The translations under genes were made by a program, and so were the position numbers. This document shows positions 22,677 through 33,911 of a stretch of 64,000 nt of DNA, piece after piece (within the stretch, counting starts at the first letter, position 1; each line of letters opens with the position of its first letter). The stretch comes from Oscheius tipulae (Eukaryota; Nematoda; Chromadorea; Rhabditida; Rhabditidae), in the NCBI GenBank assembly GCA_037178975.1, contig JASJZH010000001.1, positions 5,564,501-5,628,500 of the forward strand, in the 5' to 3' direction. The notes under the pieces were generated by a model, which was not told the origin of the DNA, did not search any database, and saw nothing but the letters and a program-made list of their open reading frames with translations.

Positions 22677-24975
22677 CTACATGAATCCGCAGTTTTCGGG
22701 TCGTTCCAGACCCCTGAACTTTCTGGTCTTCTTTCGGACATACTCATCGATCTGAAAGTACAGAATTTTCCAGAAATTAAGAACACTAGCCGTTGAGAAA
22801 GCCGGCTCCTTTGCGAATTCTGCAAATGGCCGAGTTCCACTCGTTCGACATCTTTCCACGCTCTCTCCGATGAGGGTCAGCGTCTCGTCGAGCTTGTCAT
22901 TTGGACAGTTGAAAAGGGCGCACGCGTAAATGTCGTCCAAGTTCTGAAAATCGCTTGGAATGAGAAAAGAACAGAGCAAACCGAGGAGAGAAAAGACGAT
23001 TTGATGATCTTGAGGCAGAGTTTGTGAACAATGGGCACATCTCGAACTTTAGTAATCTCGCTCATGTATCTGATTAGACAAGCCTCGTCCTCGTGTTCGA
23101 TGGCGGCTTGGGCGGCTAGAGAGAGGGCTGTGGAGACGGGAGTAGAGATTTCTAGAAGAGTGGACAGCTTGGCGAGCGACTTGATCTGAAGATCAACGAT
23201 TGACTGCACGGACATCCGCCAATTACATGATTTTTCGAACATTTACTAACTTCTTTATTGCAGCTTATCGTGACAGCTGGCTGAGTATAGCACCTAACTG
23301 TTAATACCAAAACTAGGCATCTTGGCTCCGTACCTTTTTGTAGTTGTTTCCAATATTGATCATCTGCTGAAGGATATCCACGGGATCACATAGTCGAACA
23401 GAAGCAGGCATAATTGTCGATCCAAGCTCGAACATGATGTCAACAGCGTCGAGCAATTTCAGCTGTTCCCGGGCTTGTTTCGGGGTGATCTGAAAACATT
23501 TCAGAATAAAAATGAAAAGTGCATTAACTGGTCGAGCCAACGTGGCAAAGAGACGACTTTTATCGAGGTTTGGATCATTTTTCTGGAGGGAAGCATTCAT
23601 AGAATCTACGCTGAGGCACATCAATGTTTCGGCTGACTTGAGCTGATCCAGACGGTAACCATCGAATTTCTTTGGGCCGTTTTTCTTCAATGTGAGCACC
23701 GAGGTTAGTAGACTGGTGTCAGCTCGTAGAGCATCATTCAAGAGCAGTTTTTTGGCTAGCAGCTGGACCACTTCTATTCGGGGAACCAGATCCTTATAGT
23801 GGCTGAAGTGTAATGAATGAATAAAAAAAAGTGACCGACTTACAGGTCAACAAGTAGTAATACATCGATTTTGAAAGAGATCCAGTCTTCAGCCAGGACT
23901 ACTCTTCGATTGGAAATAGCTCTGGCTATGAGGTTTCGGGCAGAATCACTGAAAAATCATGTTTGCGGTAAAAAAAAAACAGGAAAGACCTATTGGATTT
24001 ACTGTCAAGGACCTCCTCCTCACTGCATTTCATTCCGAGATCTTCAAGAAGGAGGAGAGCTGACTGGTGTTCGGGAGAGAGGCTCGAGACGGCAATAGGC
24101 TCTGGCCGAAGTTCACTGACAGGTGGAGGAGGCATTGCTGGGCTTTCGACTGTCTGAAGACAGGAGATCATTCATAGAAACAATTAGGAGGCGAAATTCA
24201 GAAGAGACAACGGCAAAATGTTCTCTATCTCTCTACTACTAAGCGCAATGGTGTGCGTCTGTCCGTGCGTCATCACGAGGAAAGCTAACAAGTCATGTCA
24301 AAAACCTTTAAAAAATTAAGTTGACAAGTCAGCTCTTGGGTTCTTAGGCTAATGGAGAAGAGGCGCAGCCGCCTGTAGGCAATACTAAGTCAAGACTAAT
24401 GGCTGGTCTAGTTCTAAATTCCCAAAAGTCTGTGTGTATGAAGGCATTATTGGTAACAAGTTTGGCTGTTGAGGCTCGTGACAGGCTGATGCTGTTCCAG
24501 TCGAGTTACCCTGACAGGAGCAATGTTCCCCAACGAATCTATCTGCAAAACTGATTCTACTTTGACTTGACCTGCAAGCAATTAGTGTGCGCAGAAAGTA
24601 GTGCACAATAATTGCAATAATGGCTTCAGACACAGACTTTTGGGAACTAGATTAGTGAGTTACATTGTGCTGAGTCAATTCCGGAAATAATGGACATCAG
24701 CCACGCTTTTTGGTATAAATTACCTCAGTAGCTCCTTGTGAATCTTCGCTCAGTTCTTCTGTTCTCCCTATCATCTCGGGCTCGATCTCCAACTCTTCGT
24801 ATTCAATGGGGCTCAAGGAAGGGTGGATCTTCTTCAAAATGTTCAAGAGATGTGTCCACAGAAGTTGTAGCAGGCCGGTAATATTTCTGTCCTAAAAATG
24901 GTTGAAGAGGTAAAATGGATGAACCTTGACGAAATCGTAGACTGCAGACAGATTACCTTGTTCGTCTTCTGTCAT
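22677..24975 (-). CDS. Helical protein with similarity to Sec39/NBAS C-terminal region
   Basis: Exons 24925-24975, 24724-24891, 23990-24153, 23844-23948, 23529-23802, 23334-23489, 22982-23203 and 22677-22943 give 1407 nt, 468 aa, with consistent phases. It is Leu-rich and predicted all-helical. A stretch near residues 380-410 (NLDDIYACALFNCPNDKLDE) resembles the Sec39 family pattern around the HCP motif in NBAS, a subunit of the NRZ tethering complex linked in nematodes to SMGL-1. This match is from memory and weak. NBAS is about 2000 aa, so this would be a much shortened relative or only a part of one. The start follows GTGTTTAG; just upstream lies a mariner relic, so 5' truncation by that insertion is possible. 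AATAAAG lies about 15 nt past the stop. It would be the first gene of a three-gene operon. Confidence 0.5.
24224..24348 (+). repeat. Dispersed repeat R2, inverted partial copy
   Basis: TCTCTACTACTAAGCGCAAT, GGTGTGCGTCTGTCCGTGCG, TCATCACGAGGAAAGCTAAC, AAGTCATGTCAA and GTTGACAAGTCAGCTCTTGG are the reverse complement of the R2 body seen at 62981-63251. It lies in the intron between exons 2 and 3 of the Sec39-like gene. Confidence 0.65.
24408..24650. repeat. 243-bp inverted-repeat element related to R3
   Basis: Its ends are inverted: CTAGTTCTAAATTCCCAAAA followed by GTCTGTGTGTATGAAGGCAT at the left, and ATGGCTTCAGACACAGACTT followed by TTGGGAACTAG at the right. The interior carries R3 blocks (GAGTTACCCTGACAGGAGCA and ATTAGTGTGCGCAGAAAGTA). 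It looks like a MITE, and lies in the same Sec39-like intron as the R2 copy. Confidence 0.6.
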
Positions 24976-25047
24976 CTAAACACAAAAAAATGGAGAAACA
25001 TTGAGCTGAGGAGAGAAAATATGGAAAGTTTCGAGAACTGAAATATA

Positions 25048-25765
25048 CAGGGTGCGCTATAATTACGGGGCACGCAATTCAAACTCTATACTTACAGAAA
25101 GACTGCAAGCAACTTTTGCTTTTTCGGTTTTTTCGTGTTCTTTTATTTACATACTTCTTATTTTCGCTAAACAATCGTTCTTACTGTCTCAAACGTGCCC
25201 ATTTGCTGTCAGATGTTAACAAACTGAAGCGAGTCCGAAAGTGCAGGAAATTCCTGAAACGTTTCACTGAATGAAAGCACCGCGGCGTTGTCTTCTCCTA
25301 CGAGAGGATCTTCACAGTCGAGCCCATTTTCAATCAAAACGAAAGAATCCTGGCCAAAAGCAAAATGAACGAAGTTGTGAATTGTGGAGAGCTAGTTGGA
25401 AAAACGGCTCATCCGGCCTCACATGGTTTGGGGAGCATCACCAGTGATGGCAAAATCCCTCGTTTTTGTTGAGTCAAAATAAACAAATATGTTTACAAGA
25501 AGAACATTCTGGAAAATATGCTGAAGCCCTGGTCTGTTTCTCACTTCAGAAACAGACCTTGGTGTTTTCAATAGGACTGTCCTTGCCCACAAAGCGAAGG
25601 GCGTCCAAGAGTAGGGCTCGCTCCTATATCCAGGCTCGTGGTGGGCACTTCAAAATCTACCCGTTGGATGTTATAGTTATACGTCACAATAGACTTCTAC
25701 ATGTGTTCGATTACCGAAATTCGATTTTGTGTCGAAGATACACGTCAGTATTCGTGCGCACCCTG
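25048..25765 (+). mobile_element. Degenerate mariner/Tc1-type relic with short TIRs
   Basis: Both ends read CAGGGTGCGC inward and both are flanked by TA, the target duplication of IS630/Tc1/mariner elements. Between them, spread over different plus-strand frames, are fragments recalling a mariner transposase: a FTVEPIFN-like segment, GSITSDGKIPRF, NKYVYKKNILENMLKPW and AHKAKGVQEWAR. Frame changes and stops interrupt them, so the 718-bp element is an immobile relic. Minus-strand open frames through it are shadows. It separates the Sec39-like operon from MED18. Confidence 0.65.
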
Positions 25766-25902
25766 TATATATTACCTGAAGGTATTTCATTTCAGAAAAT
25801 TCAAAATACGCATTTGCGTACAGGTTTTTAGCCAGACATCAGCGTTCAAATTTCTTCTTCTTCACAGAATTCATCAATTTTTCCTTCGAGCATATCCGAA
25901 AT

Positions 25903-26855
25903 ATGGATTCAGAGGTTTGCTAAAAAAAAAACTGTTCTTTTTATCAGAAATAACGTGTTTAGGCTATACAACGGATCACAACCTTCCCCTACAATAACCA
26001 AGAGTGCGTTCTATATGGATCAGTCCTCGAGCAGTTTGTTCCGGTAATTTTCCTTCTATTACCTTCTTTTTGACAACGGCAAAATGTTCTCCTACTTTTT
26101 GTTTTAGGACCTGGAACGTCGCCTCGTTGGACTCTGTGACCCGGGATCTACAGAATTTCAAGAACACGAGATGTCATTCAGTTTGAAGACGGGAAACGAG
26201 CCAGATGTCTGTTTACGGTTCGTTTCTTCTTCGTTTGCAACGAAACCATAGGTTCTCAGATTGCGACGTCGATTCCATGTAGACAATGCAAGCCCTCATC
26301 ACAATGTCTGGCAGTACCGATACATTGGAAGTGGGGTAAAATGTGTTTTATCCTTAAAAAAATACATTTCAGGCCCCGAACCCGACGCCAAATGTCCTGT
26401 TATTGTTCGAAAAGTCATTGACAGCATTACATTTTCGAATAACATGATGGAATTCGTCAAAACAATAGGTAATACAGTCTTTTTGTCGGTTAAACGCTCG
26501 AGTTAAGGTTTGCGAATGGACTACGAATTTATTGCCAAGGGGACATGTTATTCATTCAGCAACATGAAGATCCTTCTTTACAACGTTTCGAAGACTGAAA
26601 AGGTTAGCTCCTTTTTGACTGTGACGTAAAAAATCGAGTATTAGGCAGGAAATTACGACAATCTCAAACGACTGACCGACTCATGGATCGTCGAGGTCAA
26701 TCAGTGCATCCCGGATGGGACAGAATACGCTCCAGTAAGCCTTTTGCCCTATTTTGCTCACTTTCACGATTTAGACGGCCAAGAGAATTCGGGAATTCTG
26801 CGACCAACTAGCCCCGCTGGTCGAGATGCAGAAAGTAGACTATTTCCGAAAATAA
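25903..26855 (+). CDS. MED18: Mediator complex subunit 18
   Basis: Exons 25903-25914, 25963-26043, 26108-26217, 26260-26330, 26373-26468, 26508-26602, 26645-26734 and 26775-26855 give 636 nt, 211 aa, essentially the length of human MED18 (208 aa). The conserved order is visible: an N-terminal LYGSVLEQ segment, LERRLVGLCDP, QEHEMSFSLK, VWQYRYIGSPEPDAKCP, a GLRMDYEFIAKG block, and REFCDQLAPLVEMQKVDYF near the end. MED18 sits in the Mediator head and supports RNA polymerase II initiation and termination. The four-residue first exon is the least certain part. The exon 4 donor GTGGGG was chosen because it keeps the conserved YIGSPEP run in frame. DBR1 starts 100 bp downstream on the same strand. 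Confidence 0.88.
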
Positions 26856-26954
26856 ACATGTGATTTCTTGTTATCCTTTCTATTGATGACCGTTGTTTCG
26901 ATCTCTTTTGCCCAAATCATTGTTGCTTAATTTTAGGCTGAATTCAGGTTCCAG
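26856..26954 (+). promoter_or_regulatory. Intercistronic spacer MED18-DBR1 with probable trans-splice acceptor
   Basis: 99 bp between stop and start. GGTTCCAG directly precedes the DBR1 ATG. This size and acceptor position match nematode operon junctions. Inferred. Confidence 0.45.
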
Positions 26955-29289
26955 ATGGCAGAAGAACCGATTCGGGAGTTATTGGTTGAGGGAGGTGCTC
27001 CACAGAAACGGTATTTTTTCCAGATGTTTCCTCCAATAAAGCTTTAGGAAGCTCCGTCTGGCCATAGCCGGCTGCTCCCACGGCGAGATGGACGTCATCT
27101 ACGAAACTTTGGCCGAGATTGAGCGGGAAAAAGAGTATAAATTCGACTTGCTGATCTGTTGCGGCGACTATCAGTCGGTCCGCAACTATGGCGATCTTGA
27201 GCAGATGCACGTCAAGGACAAATTCAAGCAGCTGCGCACATTTTACAAGTACTACAACGGGGAGAGAGTATTTTTTTTCTTTCACCTTTCGCTTATTTAC
27301 CGTCCTAGATCGCTCCAATCTTGACTCTTTTCATTGGCGGAAATCACGAGGCCTCGGGATTTTTGTGTGAGTTGCCAAATGGAGGATGGGTCGCTCCGCG
27401 GATTTACTACATGGGCTTTGCTAATGTTATCAGGTGTGTTTTTGGCATCAGAACCGGGAAAGTTCTCCAATCAACCCTACAATTTTGTTTAAGATTCGCC
27501 GGGCTAAGGATTGGAGGTCTTTCGGGCATATTCAAGCCGTTCGATATTCACAAAGGTCTATATTTTCTTCATTTACCAACAAGATGGAAGGTTTAGGTCA
27601 CTATGAGCGTCCTCCATTCACAGAAAACTCTATTGTTACGGCCTATCACGTCCGAAATCTGGATGTCTGGAGATTGCGACAGCTGAGGCCCAAAGACGAT
27701 AACAGCTCGGAGGTGTGGATGATCTTTTTCCCCCAATTGTGTCGTTTCAGAACTGCCTGGATATCATGCTCACTCACGACTGGCCGAATACGATCGAGAG
27801 CTACGGCAACGTGGACAAATTGTTACGCGAGAAGCCCTTCTTCCGCGAGGACATTGAGAAGGGACGTCTCGGGAATCCGTTGGCCATGAATCTTCTCTGG
27901 GTCCGTCCTTCTGTTCCCGCCCAAAAAGGGTTAAATTCAGGAAACGAGACCGCGGTATTGGTTCGCAGCTCACATGCATTGTATGTTTGCCGCCCTCGTT
28001 CCTCACAAACCCAACGAGAGCGGTGAGACCCCGGAACCAACCAGATTTCTTGCCTTGAACAAGCCGATACCTCACAGACATTTTCTTCAGGTGCTGCTTA
28101 GCATTTCCACAAGCAAGAATGGTCATGTTTTAGGCTCTGGAGCTGGAGATTGCCGAAGATGCCAACACGACGGACTTCTTCTATGATCCGGAATGGTTGG
28201 CTGTTCTTCGAAGCACGGACAGCTTCACCAACACTTCTGACCAGGTTTTTGCTTTTACCGAAACTTATTATAGTGGAGTTGCGTTATAATGTACCCTTTT
28301 CCCACAAAGCTTGGGCGCAGTACAAAAAGATCATTTTTATACCCGCTATAACCGAACTGACTCGATTTGGCTTGACTTGCAAACAATTAGTATATGCAAA
28401 AAGTAGTGCACACTAATTGGCAAAATTGGCTTCAGACAGACACACACAGACAGAGACACGAGGACATTTTAAAATAGAGATCACTGCTTAATTGTGTAGA
28501 AAAATCGTTATAACGCACTGTACCTCTCATCTTTGGGTCAAAAAGCCTCAGTATAACGTACGTCTCTCTAACGTATACTTCGCTATCTTACTCCTGGGCC
28601 TACACGAAGGGGCGGGGTATGTTATAGCGCGACTCTACTGTAATGGCCTTTTATCAGAAAACATTCCTCCCGTCGAACGGCAGCGACGAGAGATGGGACT
28701 TTCGGCCAACTGCGGATGAATTGGCCGCGGTTCTCGAGCTCGGCGAGCTGAATATTCCGACAGATTTCAAGAAGACAGCCCATCCTTCCACGGGAGACTA
28801 TGTTGCTTCTGCTGAGCCGACTCCGTACTATAGGTAGACTTTTTTTTTTTTACTTTAAAGCAATAAAATTGACAGGAATCCACAAAGCACTAAGTTCTGC
28901 TCGTGGCTCGGAATCCAGGATCTGAACAAGATGCTGGCTGATTCGGATCCCAACAGTCTCGGGACTCCATTCTATCTGATAGAAACAATGCAGGCAGCAG
29001 ATCCTGGCGAGATCAAACTCGACGAAGATGAGGTAATTCATTGATTTTCCTAATAAACTTACGCCAATTTAGGATTTCGGTGAAGATGGTTTCGTGGTGG
29101 ATACAATTCCGACTGGCTTATCGCTGCAGCAGACTGATGATTTGGACCACTTTCAGGTTAGTTGTTCTATTCGATTGAGCAAACAATACAGCATAGGCTC
29201 CAGCCTGGAAGGGAGAAGTTCAACCAGTAGATACAGGAGAAATCCCGGCGCTGAAGCGACGTAAGGTGGACTTCAACGAGGACGAGTGA
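26955..29289 (+). CDS. DBR1: RNA lariat debranching enzyme
   Basis: Twelve exons: 26955-27010, 27048-27267, 27309-27433, 27494-27555, 27597-27712, 27751-27900, 27941-28090, 28134-28244, 28658-28833, 28876-29032, 29073-29156 and 29197-29289; 1500 nt, 499 aa. The N-terminal metallophosphoesterase domain carries the expected metal ligands: GCSHG, CCGDYQ, GGNHE, LTHDWP and AAHMHC. The C-terminal third is the DBR1-specific domain and ends with a basic KRRK nuclear signal and acidic tail. The enzyme hydrolyses the 2'-5' branch of excised intron lariats in the nucleus. Intron 8 (28245-28657) is ten times longer than its neighbours because a MITE has inserted; the MITE's right end lies only 17 nt before exon 9. 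Confidence 0.95.
28270..28640. mobile_element. 371-bp pogo/Tigger-like MITE in DBR1 intron
   Basis: Imperfect terminal inverted repeats of about 27 bp (left TAGTGGAGTTGCGTTATAAT, right inward CAGTAGAGTCGCGCTATAAC) are flanked by TA on both sides. The CAGTAGAGTC...TATAAC start recalls pogo/Tigger ends. There is no transposase frame. An R3 block (about 28376-28488, with ATTAGTATATGCAAAAAGTA and TTCAGACAGACACACACAGA) sits in its centre, so it is either nested or the true body of R3. Confidence 0.65.
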
Positions 29290-29725
29290 TCTCGAACCGT
29301 GTTTGTTACATTCTTACTTTCATAAAGTGTCGCATCTTTTCACGTGTCTGTAGTCGTATGAACAGAATAGGCGTGAACAATATAGACCGAAGAAGGAACA
29401 ATATCATGTCTGTACTGAAAACGGGAACGTTACTGCTTCTTTCCAGCTACTAGATCAGTGAACAAAGTATAGGAAGAAAGATCAACTCTACCTTGGTAAA
29501 TAGCGAGTGAAACAAGAAGAAGAAACACCGAACAGTTCGTCTTGAATGCAATGAAAAGTCTTATGGTCCAGTTTATTTTAGCGTACTTACTGTCCACTGG
29601 ATCCGTCGGGCTTAACCTACTCCGGCACTCATGACATCGGTCCTCGACAGCCAAAGTGCCCTATTGTTTCTCTGCCTCTGGCTGACTCTTTCTTTCAGTA
29701 GATCAGCCTCTCACTGTTAGTAGGC
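29290..29725. other. Convergent flank of DBR1 and the small minus-strand gene
   Basis: About 430 bp between convergent genes. No exon recognised; a short minus-strand frame (about 29430-29654) has two CxxC-like cysteines but no splice support. Confidence 0.35.
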
Positions 29726-30049
29726 TCATCTTTCAGTAGCTCCCTGTTTCTGCCTGCCTCCTCTATTTATTCCGAAACCAGCGAATTTCTGAGGCGTAGA
29801 CTCTTGCGTACGCTGCATTGGTTTCATCAATTGCTTTCTCTCACTCTTCTTGTTGGCTCCTTCCTTCGCATCCTCTGCCGTCTTCTCCACCTTCAGCTCG
29901 CTCTTGGGCATCTCCTCGACTTCCTTCTTGACTTCTTCAGGCTTCTTCTCTTCCTTCTCCGAGCCAAAGGTCGCGGTGTTGTTCTGGCCTGAATGTGCGC
30001 AGACGTCACTTCCCAAAGTCTTGAGATCCCTACCGACGTGAAGAGCCAT
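29726..30049 (-). CDS. Small lysine/glutamate-rich protein, unknown
   Basis: An uninterrupted 107-aa frame starting at the ATG at 30047-30049. The start MALHVGRDL lies five bases behind TTTGTTCAG, a good splice or trans-splice acceptor. The middle is highly charged (KEEKKPEEVKKEVEEM and similar), probably helical or disordered, and the end is GRRQKQGATER. Low complexity prevents a family call. A longer in-frame extension upstream to 30160 exists but crosses the acceptor and is less likely. Confidence 0.45.
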   Translation of the reverse strand: MALHVGRDLKTLGSDVCAHSGQNNTATFGSEKEEKKPEEVKKEVEEMPKSELKVEKTAEDAKEGANKKSERKQLMKPMQRTQESTPQKFAGFGINRGGRQKQGATER

Positions 30050-30961
30050 CTCCCTGAACAAAGCTGATGTTGGTAGAAAAGTTGACGAGAGACGAACCTT
30101 TCTCCGGGTGAGATTGATGCAATTGAACTCGTTTTCGCAATCTCTACTACTGAAGCGCAACGGTGTCTGTCCCTCCGTCCGTCACCAAGAGCAAAAGGCT
30201 AAGTGCGATGAAGACTGTCATAAGTAATAGTTAGCAAAAACGGTGATGTTATCCATGATTCAACTACATATTAGGATGGGAGAAGGAAAACCCTTATCTT
30301 CAGGCGTTCTTCCTCTATAGTTCTGCCAAAGTCCTCCAGCAGAGCAAATTCGTGTTCTGGCAAAGAAGACTCGCGATGCACCTCTTTCACTGATAAGGAA
30401 GACCTTCGACAAGATTCTGACTCAACTGATCGGTGGGCAGAAGAGACCATTATTGTCTACACGAGTAGTAATTTAGAAATGCTTAAAGGCCTGCGAAGAT
30501 GTCCAGCGGAAACGAATTACAGACGACAATACAGGCTACTGTTTCCAGAGAGTGGAGAAGACATATTCGAGCTATTACATGGACAGGGAGCATGAACACG
30601 CAGATGTGTTCATCGAAATATTTCGTGAAAAGGAAATTGTTCTTTTACCGACACGACCACAGTCCGAGAGCACAGTCCCATTGTGTCATCTTTGGCCAGT
30701 GCCAATATGACACACATCGATAATCGTGAACCAGCCCTAGTCGCAACTCTTTCTCCAAACATACCCTGGGACTAGTATCTTTTTGTAACCAGAAATTAGG
30801 AAAAGGAGGCTTTCGTGACCCAGATATTTGACTTTCGCGCTTGCGTAATCGTCCCCGCGGGCGCCTGTATGTTTTCCATGGCTACCAGCCAGGCTACATG
30901 ATCGCTGCGAGCGCTCTAAGCATCTCAGTCAACTTCCTCTCCCCTCTTTGACTCGCCAGTC
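30050..30961. other. Intergenic region with R2 fragment
   Basis: 0.9 kb between divergent small genes. It contains a short R2 fragment (about 30141-30200: TCTCTACTACTGAAGCGCAA, CGGTGTCTGTCCCTCCGTCC). No other gene seen; both promoters should lie here. Confidence 0.5.
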
Positions 30962-32381
30962 ATGTCGGCAAACGTTGTCTATCTGCAGGTAACTTGTTTT
31001 TGCTCTCCCTTGTTCTCTCTCCATTTCCCCCACCTCTATTGTATGATTCGTTCGTTCGACAGCAATGGATTATTACAGAACAGCGAAGCAGCTGACATGT
31101 CGGCTGAGACGCTTTCACTCGATGTCGACTCTTTGGGGTAAGATACGTTTCCCATGACTACCCATCAATGATTTTTCAGCACTGCCTCCACAACAGTCCT
31201 TTTTTCTCCATCTTCCTCCTCGAGAAAGGAATCGATTGTGACGTCAGTTAGACAGAAGTTCAGGTAGGTACACAATATTGAAACTTATGCCACAAATCTG
31301 TTAGTTTACCTGTGTAAACGCACGCGGTCTGATTAAAAAACGGGTTCCATGGGAGATCATTGATTTCAGTCTTGTCCTTACTGAGGAATCGAACACTCAG
31401 CTCTGTGAAGAGCTTCTCTCTCTCTCTACTATGGCCTCCTCGGCTGATCTATGCTCCCAATAATTTTCTATTTCCACCCCTAAAGCTCTTTCACCAAGAA
31501 AATGTCTGTCTTTTAGCTATCGACTTATGTGAAACGGCTCCGAAAGTCTTTGCATACGATCTGTATATGCATCTGAATCTAGCTTAGGTAGACAGGACAC
31601 TTTTTTGAACTGCCTTATTTTTAGAGCGGTATTTACCTGTTTTAGGCAGATTTTTTCCTACTGTAGCTTGCCATTGGGTACTGCACTTTTGTGCCGACGC
31701 GAGGTTTTCAGATAGACGGAAGACGACAACAGATACCAATTATCTGAATAAACCTTTGGGTGGACTTTCTCAGATTGAAAGCCCTTTTAAAGACGAGACT
31801 TTTGTTGACTTTAATTTCTTATTGTTCCGTCACTTTTCATGTGATAGTCCTTAAGAACGATGAACTCTTCGAACCAGTTCGTCGTCTCTTCTTCTCCCAG
31901 TCTATGGGTCTACTCTCTCGGACAATACCACTTGTTCACCTCTCAAATTGAGTCATGTCCCGATACTCTCTCAATACTTCCTGTCCAGCTGTTTAGGCGT
32001 GCGTTCAAACCAGTTCGATGGGATTCCCGCCATCGATTTGGCCATCGACCAATCGCTTTTTCGCACATTCCTTCTTCCCTCTCGAATCTAAGCTGTTGCA
32101 GATCCTTCGCCACGTCGATGGTTCCAGTGGGGCCAGATGGTCCGGACGAAAAACCGCTGTCTCCGCGGGAAGTTGAGCCATCAACTTCAAAGCCAAAACC
32201 AAAAGAAGAGGGCTTGCCACGACCACCGTTCAGTTGTGTCCCGGTCTACACATTCATAATCGCGATCATCTTCCTAATTATTCTCATGGGTAGTGTCAAT
32301 GCGGTCCTGGAACTCAAACCGGAATTCATCTACGGGCGACGGAACGAGACGGACTGGACCAACTCGACTTTAGTGCTATAA
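30962..32381 (+). CDS. Small single-pass membrane protein, unknown
   Basis: Exons 30962-30988, 31079-31137, 31180-31263 and 32102-32381 give 450 nt, 149 aa, in frame. The N-terminal about 95 residues are Ser/Pro/Lys-rich and probably cytosolic. One TM helix (about 107-127, FIIAIIFLIILMGS within it) is followed by a short extracellular tail with an Asn-Glu-Thr and an Asn-Ser-Thr glycosylation sequon near the end. This suggests a type II membrane protein. Intron 3 is 838 nt, long for this window, and may contain an unrecognised exon. No family recognised. Confidence 0.5.
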
Positions 32382-33911
32382 ACACGCGTGTAATTTCTTA
32401 TATTTGTTCCTTTTCCGGGTATTTTTCCCAATGAAGATGCTTTACTCCTGAATGTCTCTTATTTGAAGTTTGGAGGAACATGAGTCATTGGAGTTATGAC
32501 GTCAGACCAAGATCACTTTTGGATTGTATGGTAACCAGCTGCCGACGGCAGCTTCGCAGTCCTTTAGTCTTAGCTTAGATAACAGGCCGCTTCTCCGCAA
32601 TCCTAGTAGCAGTTTCCTCCACAGCTGGCTTGTTCCCCTGTCTCTTGACAAGAAATAACTTATTAACTTATTTTTGGGATGTTAGTGTTGACAGGCAATT
32701 TTGCGGACACCATGACGGGTGGACACCATTGCAATTTAGTAAAGAGAGATTTTGTAGGAAAAACAGAGAGGCTGGTACTTTCAGAATACTGGTAGTTTGG
32801 GACGACACTCTTAATTAGAATCTCCTGACTGTACTTACCAAAACATCATAACAACAAAACGTCGCATGTTTTTCAAACTACAAAGGATGATGAGTCAGAA
32901 AAGGTCAATAGGTTTCGCGAAACAAAAATAGATTGGTATGATAACTAGTGTTCTGTTCAGAAGAGTATATTCATCCTTTTATTGATGAGGGAAGAGAGTG
33001 AGGACGAGAGTCAGGAACACAAGTATGGGTGTCTCAAGGTCAAAGCGTAAGAGTCTCAGGTCCCTTGTCAAGACCGTCTCTGATCTTAGAATTGAAAGTC
33101 AACCAGAGCCTGGACGAGCTACAGCTGAATGATACTTTTGAGTGTATTGAGTCCAAAAGATCAGTGTATTTACAGGACAATTTACGTGCACCAGTGGATG
33201 ATAAGAACTGCGGAGCCTTGTCCTGTTCTCAGAGAGTCACAACAGTGTCCTGATAGGAACGTCCAGTAAAGCCACATAATACGAGTATTTTTTCGCAGAT
33301 CCGGAAAATCATTCTGAAGTTCTACGAGGGAAAAAGGTGTGCGCAGTACTTAAAATCCTGAAATTCCCCTCATTTTCCAGCATTTTATATTCCTTATTTC
33401 CACATTTTTTGCTCCACACGGTATTTCCATGAAGTGATAAAAGACCTTGGTATAATCAGTCATGTTTAAAAAATTAATAACATAAAGAACCGGAGAAAAA
33501 AAAGCTGCAAATGACTAGAAAAGTGGGTACACTTTTAAACGGAAGTTAATTCGACTCTTTTGTGCCGAACGGCATCTTTTCCACTGCCCCAGCCTGCTCT
33601 AAACGTAAAAACAAACAAATGTGCCGTCACTCGCTGTCCAGTCGGCCATTTTTGTGCCTTTCCCGTGACCTTTTGCACTCTCACTTGTTGTTCTGCTGAT
33701 ATACTTGTTTTCTTGAACATTTTCGTCTTGTCCAGTCGCATTTTCTGATCGGAAACAGCCCCGATCACGTTTTTCACACGACCAACAGCTGTTCCTTTCT
33801 TCCTTCAGTCTGTTTTTATACTTCTTTTAAGTTTCAGGTAGCCTTATTAGCTAAATATTTGAATTTTCTTCTTCGGGAACCCGTATTCGACAACTTTCTC
33901 ACACGAATGTG
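32382..33911. other. Intergenic region, no gene seen
   Basis: 1.5 kb upstream of the phosphatase gene. It is AT-rich in parts, has a small palindrome (GCTGCCGACGGCAGC near 32540) and no exon with both splice signals and recognisable coding. The phosphatase promoter should lie at its right end. Confidence 0.5.

Noticed and set aside
25215-25370. Minus-strand open frame with an acceptor-like start, which looked like a last exon of an upstream gene
   Set aside because: It lies inside the mariner relic, whose plus-strand frames carry transposase-like motifs; the minus frame is a shadow.
32530-32550. Palindrome GCTGCCGACGGCAGC as a possible terminator
   Set aside because: Rho-independent terminators do not apply to a nuclear eukaryotic genome; a single short palindrome is not evidence of function.
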